Part shown: positions 60,112 to 64,000 of the stretch, piece after piece | How the letters are laid out: every line of letters begins with the position of its first letter | Numbering within the stretch: the stretch's first letter is position 1 | From: an uncultured Vampirovibrio sp. | GTDB lineage: Bacteria; Cyanobacteriota; Vampirovibrionia; Gastranaerophilales; Gastranaerophilaceae | Direction of reading: 5' to 3' | DNA length: 64,000 nucleotides | Assembly: GCA_910583725.1 (NCBI GenBank) | Contig: CAJTXZ010000004.1 | Coordinates: forward strand, 58,122 to 122,121 | Translations under genes and position numbers: made by a program | Notes under the pieces: generated by a model | Database searches by the model: none | What the model was told of the DNA's origin: nothing | What the model saw: only the letters and a program-made list of their open reading frames with translations

Positions 60112-61310
60112 CATTTATTATTTAAAATTTCTCCTAATTCCTTCTGAAATGGTGAAATTTTTGCCAATTTTTCTATAATATGAGGCAGCTCCTGAATAAC
60201 CTGAATTACCTCATTTTCAGTCGTATAGCGGCTTAGAGAGAATCTAATACTGCCATGAAGCGCTGTAAAAGGCACTCCCATAGCCCTTAAAACATGGCTG
60301 GGCTCTAAACTGCCCGAAGTGCAGGCAGAGCCTGAACTTGCGCAAATTCCCGCATCATTTAAATGAAGTAAAATTAATTCTCCCTCAATGTACAAAAACC
60401 CAATATTAGTGGTGTTTGGCACCCTGTTCTTTGCTGTTGAGTTTAATCTTGCATTTTTAATTTTCGACAAAATACCCTCTTCCAGCATATCACGAAGCCT
60501 TTTTACCTCGGTCAATTCATCGCTAAGGTGCTCCATTGCTAGTTTTGCAGCCTCTGCCATCCCCACAATATAAGGTACATTCTCGGTTCCGGCCCTTTTA
60601 CCCCTCTCTTGATGCCCTCCAATTATAAGAGGCGCCATCATTGTGCCCGATTTAACGTACAATGCGCCAATTCCCTTGGGGCCGTGGAATTTATGGGCAG
60701 AAATCCCCAAAAAATCAATCTCTGTCTCTTTTACATTGATAGGAATTTTGCCTGCAGCCTGCACCGCATCAACATAAACCTTTGTTTCAGGATTAATTTC
60801 TTTCACCTTTTGCGCAATTTCTTTAACCGGAAAAATAGCCCCAGTCTCGTTATTAGCGTACATTACAGACACTAAAGCCGTGTCTTTATCCACCTTTGAC
60901 AATAATTCCTGAACATCCAAATCTCCATTTGAATCAACCCCGATGTAATCTGCCCTATAGCTTTTATTTTCAAGGTCTTTGTACAAATTTAAAACACAAG
61001 GATGTTCAATTTTTGTTGTTATAATGTGTTTTTTTGCCCTATTAAGCTCCAAAACCCCTTTTATTGCAGTGTTTGCGCTTTCAGAACCGCATGATGTAAA
61101 AATTATTTCCTTAGCGTCCTTTGCGCCTAAAAATTCTTTCATCGTCTCTCTGGAATGCCTCACAGCCGTGTTTGCGGTATGGGCTAAATCGTAGATACTG
61201 GAAGGGTTTCCATACTCTTCACTAAAATATGGAAGCATAGCCTCCACCACTTTTTCATCAACCTTTGTTGTGGCATTATTGTCCAGATAGATTAAATTTT
61301 GGCTCATCAT
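60108..61310 (-). CDS. nifS: NifS-type cysteine desulfurase (400 aa)
   Basis: PLP enzyme that supplies sulfur from cysteine for Fe-S clusters. It shows YLDNNATTKVDEKV, FTSCGSESANTAIKG, a PLP His/Asp region (TKIEHPCVLN, VDAVQAAGKIP), the Schiff-base Lys in SAHKFHGPKGIG, HQERGKRAGTENV and the sulfur-carrying Cys in CASSGSACTSGSLEPSHVL. The short active-site loop places it in the NifS/IscS class. ATG at 61310 overlaps the nifU stop; a second ATG 3 nt later has better spacing to AGGTGG. Downstream of nifU in one operon. Confidence 0.96.
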   Translation of the reverse strand: MMSQNLIYLDNNATTKVDEKVVEAMLPYFSEEYGNPSSIYDLAHTANTAVRHSRETMKEFLGAKDAKEIIFTSCGSESANTAIKGVLELNRAKKHIITTKIEHPCVLNLYKDLENKSYRADYIGVDSNGDLDVQELLSKVDKDTALVSVMYANNETGAIFPVKEIAQKVKEINPETKVYVDAVQAAGKIPINVKETEIDFLGISAHKFHGPKGIGALYVKSGTMMAPLIIGGHQERGKRAGTENVPYIVGMAEAAKLAMEHLSDELTEVKRLRDMLEEGILSKIKNARLNSTAKNRVPNTTNIGFLYIEGELILLHLNDAGICASSGSACTSGSLEPSHVLRAMGVPFTALHGSIRFSLSRYTTENEVIQVIQELPHIIEKLAKISPFQKELGEILNNKC

Positions 61311-62137
61311 TCCACCTCTGTAACAGTTATTTCACTATCAACATGTTCTTGTAATTGCGCCTGTACAAAGTTTTTCAGGGTTAAATGAGAATTTCTGCAG
61401 CCTTTGCAAGTGCCTGTAAGCCTTACATAGACATTCTTTCCCTCTATGTTAATAAGCTCTATCCCTCCGCAGTCCTTGGTCAATTCGGGCGCAATATTTT
61501 TTTCAATCACACTGTTTACCTTAAGAATAAATTGCACATTGTTCAATTCTTCCTTGGTATTTTTGGTCTCCATATTATAAGTGTTAATAATTGTCTGAAT
61601 GTTCCCCCTACATCTGCCGCATGCTCCGCCAGCATAGGTTAAATCAGTAATATCTTTAACGGTTTTCGCCCCATGATTTTCAATTGCATCCCTTATAGCT
61701 TTTTCAGTTATAGAAAAGCAGTTGCAGATAATTTTATCCTTAGATTTCACTGCAGTCTGGGTTTTGTCATCACCGCCTTCAAAATTTTTAAGCGCATCCT
61801 CAAGAGCCTCATGTCCCATAACAGAACAGTGCATCTTTTCAGGCGGCAAACCGCCCAATTTTTCAGCAATTTCTTTATTTGTAATCTTTTTAGCCTCTTC
61901 AACGGTTTTTCCTATTACCATTTCAGTCAAAATGCTTGAAGATGCTACAGCAGAGCCGCACCCAAAGGTTTGAAACTTTGCATCCGTAATTATTCCATCC
62001 TTGATTTTTAAATATAATTTTAGCGCATCCCCGCATGCAAGAGCGCCAGCCTCTCCTATTGCATCCGCATTCTCAATGCTGCCAACGTTTTTCGGGTTTT
62101 TATAATGTTCTTTAACTATATCAGAATATTCCCACAT
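61307..62137 (-). CDS. nifU: Three-domain NifU Fe-S scaffold protein (276 aa)
   Basis: Scaffold on which NifS-derived sulfur and iron build clusters. The N-terminal IscU-like domain has its three Cys (GALACGDAL, TFGCGSAVASS, KMHCSVMGHEAL). A central BFD-type [2Fe-2S] domain carries ICNCFSITEKAI and GGACGRCRGN. The C-terminal Nfu-like domain ends with CKGCRNSHLTLKNF. Full-length NifU was first known from nitrogen fixers, but no nif structural genes are visible, so it is most simply the general Fe-S system of this anaerobe, which would also feed the radical SAM protein. AAGGA lies 9 nt before the ATG. Confidence 0.96.
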   Translation of the reverse strand: MWEYSDIVKEHYKNPKNVGSIENADAIGEAGALACGDALKLYLKIKDGIITDAKFQTFGCGSAVASSSILTEMVIGKTVEEAKKITNKEIAEKLGGLPPEKMHCSVMGHEALEDALKNFEGGDDKTQTAVKSKDKIICNCFSITEKAIRDAIENHGAKTVKDITDLTYAGGACGRCRGNIQTIINTYNMETKNTKEELNNVQFILKVNSVIEKNIAPELTKDCGGIELINIEGKNVYVRLTGTCKGCRNSHLTLKNFVQAQLQEHVDSEITVTEVE

Positions 62138-62241
62138 AATTTTTTGTCCTTAAAAATTGATTTTTACATCCAGATTATAAACCAAAAATACTACTTGTAT
62201 AGGGTTTAAAACCTCAAAATTTGCTTAATAATTATTCTATA

Positions 62242-63126
62242 ATGGAAAATTCTTTTAAAAATTCCCTATTGGGGCAATTAGCCGAATTTGGATTTAACAC
62301 TGACGCAGGAGATGATATTTTAGATAAGCCCAATCCCCTTGCTATCAGTGTAAATGAGGCTGATATAAAAAATTCTCCGTTTGTAAATTTGGATAACAAA
62401 AATCCCGCAGTCCAAAACCCTCTAAATACTGCCGCAAGTGGCAAATCATATGATAACACAGATGGCAGCGAAACTTATAGCGCGCTAAGCCAGGAAAATT
62501 CACAAACTAATAAGCTCCAAAATAATGACAGCGCACCGAAAAGAATAATCCAAAAAAGGCTAAATGACTTTGATTTCAATATTTTGCAGGATTCTGCATT
62601 TGTAAATATCGAGGATTCAGAGCTTTCAGATGATGAAAAAGTTTCTAAGGTGACAAACTTAATAAAAGAAATCGACAGAAAGCTTTTTCTAATCAAAGAA
62701 AGGGACAATTCAAAATTAAAAGAAAAGCTTTTATCAGACAGAGAAATGCTCTCAAGTGTTTTATCAAGACTAAATTCCAACAAAAATCAGGGTCTTGCCG
62801 CCATTAATACCGAACTCAAGGAGGCAATAAACGGCAGCACATTTGCTTTTTTAAGAAAAATAAGACAGATTCTGCCCGATGATAAGAATTTTGAGGGCAT
62901 TCCTTGCAAAACTTTACATAAATTTTTGCATAAATATTTCCCGAAACTTTACAAAGGCTTTCTTGTAAAACAGGCACTAAACAAGCTTAAAGCTTTAAAT
63001 CAAACAGCAGGAGAATTGCTCGCAAAAAGAATTCCATACGGTGAATCAAGCCAAAGATATGATGCTTTGATTGAATATTTAAGCTCAGCAAATACAATCC
63101 ATGCTAAATTAATAAAAAAGATATAG
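62242..63126 (+). CDS. Lineage-specific soluble protein (294 aa)
   Basis: Begins MENSFKNSLLGQLAEFGFN; the ATG at 62242 is preferred over an in-frame TTG at 62221. Residues 1-120 are disordered, Asn/Ser/Asp-rich, and contain a repeated motif (NSPFVNLDN near 42, DSAFVNIED near 118). The C-terminal half is helical and basic (LIKEIDRKLFLIKERDNSK, KTLHKFLHKYFPKLYKGFL). No signal, membrane helix or known domain. Function unknown. Confidence 0.65.
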   Translation: MENSFKNSLLGQLAEFGFNTDAGDDILDKPNPLAISVNEADIKNSPFVNLDNKNPAVQNPLNTAASGKSYDNTDGSETYSALSQENSQTNKLQNNDSAPKRIIQKRLNDFDFNILQDSAFVNIEDSELSDDEKVSKVTNLIKEIDRKLFLIKERDNSKLKEKLLSDREMLSSVLSRLNSNKNQGLAAINTELKEAINGSTFAFLRKIRQILPDDKNFEGIPCKTLHKFLHKYFPKLYKGFLVKQALNKLKALNQTAGELLAKRIPYGESSQRYDALIEYLSSANTIHAKLIKKI

Positions 63127-63347
63127 GCGGTAAAACAGCCTGCAGCAAGGGTTTTCAACCTGTCTTACCCCCTACATCAATATATATTCATAAAAAACCT
63201 GTCAATATTTATAATACAAAAAGAGCCTGCACCTATAGCACCAGCCCTTTTGTTTAAAATCATATAGTAAGCCATTCATCAAGCCATATAAAGATTTAAG
63301 GTGATTATATAAAATTTTACAAAATGTTGTTTTTTTCTTGCAATGGA

Positions 63348-63456
63348 AGTCCCCATACAAAAAAAAAAGAGCGTTCTAAATAAGTTTCAAAGCAAAGTGA
63401 AACTTATCCCGCTCTTTTTTATGCATAGGGACTGGAATGAAAAGAAAACATTTAAT
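63348..63456. repeat. Dispersed palindromic element, intact copy
   Basis: Ends AGTCCCCATAC (63348-63358) and GCATAGGGACT (63423-63433) are imperfect inverted repeats. Inside them AAAAAAGAGCG pairs with CGCTCTTTTTT, and ATAAGTTTCA (63380-63389) pairs with TGAAACTTAT (63398-63407) around an 8-nt loop. The whole 86-bp unit can fold into one long hairpin, with a 23-bp conserved flank to 63456. A damaged copy lies at 31585-31675. Confidence 0.75.
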
Positions 63457-63509
63457 GGACAAATATAAATTGCATATAATCACCTTAAATCTTTATATTA
63501 AAAACCAGT

Positions 63510-64000
63510 TTATTCATGCTTTACAAGCCCGTCAAGCTTTTCCAGTAGCTTGCGCTGGGTTTCTCTGGTCTGAATTTCATCCAATTTCTCTGTTTCACAT
63601 GTATTAAATCTCTCAATCAGCTCATTTGCATAGTCCTCAAGATTAGTCTTGCGTTCATCAGGATTACCTGTTTTATTAAAATGCTCTGGTATTTTGTCGT
63701 CATAGTGGACTTTTATGTTAATTCCTATGTCTTTAGGGTCAAGGTCATTAGGCCCTATTTTAGAAAAACTATCAATGTCACCCAAAAGTGCCCCGCAATG
63801 CTTTCCTTGAACGGTATCTACGAAAACAAAACGGTTTTTGTATTTATTTGCAGTTACATCAATTATACTGTCTTTTGTTTTTTGCGCAATTTTTATTAAT
63901 GTTTCTAAAACCGTATTCTGCGCCTTGGGTGTCAGGGTTTCACCAGCCTTTTTCATAAACATATCAGCTGCATCAGCCCTTAAAGCACCAAAACTGGGCT
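63510..64000 (-). CDS. Leader-bearing hypothetical protein, 5' end beyond the window
   Basis: The frame is open past the first internal ATG (63962) to the window edge, and the extra codons read PSFGALRADAADMFMKKAGE. The lineage motif SFGA therefore lies in the truncated N-terminus, and the real start is outside the window. The visible part is a soluble mixed domain: NRFVFVDTVQGKHCGALLGD, IGINIKVHYDDKIP and a charged C-terminal helix ending KLDGLVKHE. Family not recognised. Confidence 0.7.
   Translation of the reverse strand, partial: PSFGALRADAADMFMKKAGETLTPKAQNTVLETLIKIAQKTKDSIIDVTANKYKNRFVFVDTVQGKHCGALLGDIDSFSKIGPNDLDPKDIGINIKVHYDDKIPEHFNKTGNPDERKTNLEDYANELIERFNTCETEKLDEIQTRETQRKLLEKLDGLVKHE

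Noticed and set aside
60108..62137. nifS/nifU as a nitrogen-fixation locus
   Set aside because: No nitrogenase or other nif genes are present in the window. Many anaerobes use NifSU for general Fe-S assembly.
1..64000. CRISPR arrays, tRNA or rRNA genes, prophage or complete insertion sequences
   Set aside because: I looked for regularly spaced repeats, cloverleaf-like sequences and transposase ORFs and saw none. The ORF6N protein is phage-type but isolated.

Overview
The window is AT-rich, densely coded on both strands, and looks like the chromosome of a gut-type non-photosynthetic relative of the Cyanobacteria (Vampirovibrionia/Melainabacteria, probably Gastranaerophilales). This placement is inference. 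It rests on the mix of Mini-RNase III, RNase Y, a full-length three-domain NifU with a NifS, Obg and a type IV pilus/type II secretion set in a low-GC genome, and on many lineage-specific proteins that begin with the same short N-terminal pattern. No rRNA, tRNA, CRISPR array, complete insertion sequence or prophage was seen.

Layout. 0-5 kb: a C-terminal gene fragment, a frameshifted small membrane gene, a degenerate HD-GYP protein and metX-metW. 5-9.6 kb: a 1024-residue glycine-rich prepilin-like protein, and across a palindrome-bearing divergent promoter, two sister small HTH proteins and an XRE regulator. 9.6-13.1 kb: tpiA, bioA and a zincin-like protein. 13.3-20.3 kb: a four-gene pilus/secretion operon (PilP-like protein, secretin, ATPase, inner-membrane platform) ending in a good terminator. 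20.4-29 kb: obg, a tandem trio of paralogous membrane-anchored proteins, then PHP phosphoesterase, ymdB and RNase Y. 29-33.3 kb: lineage-specific proteins, one with a decayed paralog beside it. 33.7-39.3 kb: housekeeping genes ruvC, mtnA, serC and glmS. 39.4-47.4 kb: lineage-specific proteins (a CheD-like deamidase fold, a radical SAM protein and others) between ddh and gdhA. 47.4-56.3 kb: LD-carboxypeptidase, hicAB, dnaX, an NrtR-like protein, a degenerate two-component pair co-transcribed with an ORF6N protein, a class III Fic protein and Mini-III. 56.5-64 kb: glycine-zipper and other lineage-specific proteins, nifS-nifU, and a gene cut by the right edge.

The strongest unusual signal is a recurrent N-terminal leader. 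At least nine otherwise unrelated proteins begin with a short, Asn/Ser/Thr-rich segment (often M-x-[I/L]-x-x-N) that ends in a motif of the form hydrophobic-[S/T/Q]-F-[G/K/R/S]-[G/S/A/N]. They include a HExxH zincin, a radical SAM protein, three tandem membrane-anchored paralogs, a stand-alone 84-residue protein, a hidden 47-codon ORF and the gene cut at the right edge. A CheD-like protein shares the opening pattern with a weaker match to the motif. This could be an undescribed sorting, tethering or processing signal; the sequence alone does not show which.

Other notable signals are several genes whose TATAAT -10 box lies 6-7 nt before the ATG (predicted leaderless mRNAs for dnaX, ruvC, hicA and the ORF6N gene), an RNase Y whose membrane anchor is only reached from a non-canonical start (probably ATC), pseudo-enzymatic signalling domains (HD-GYP, GGDEF and a histidine kinase with lost key residues), and an 86-bp palindromic element present twice.
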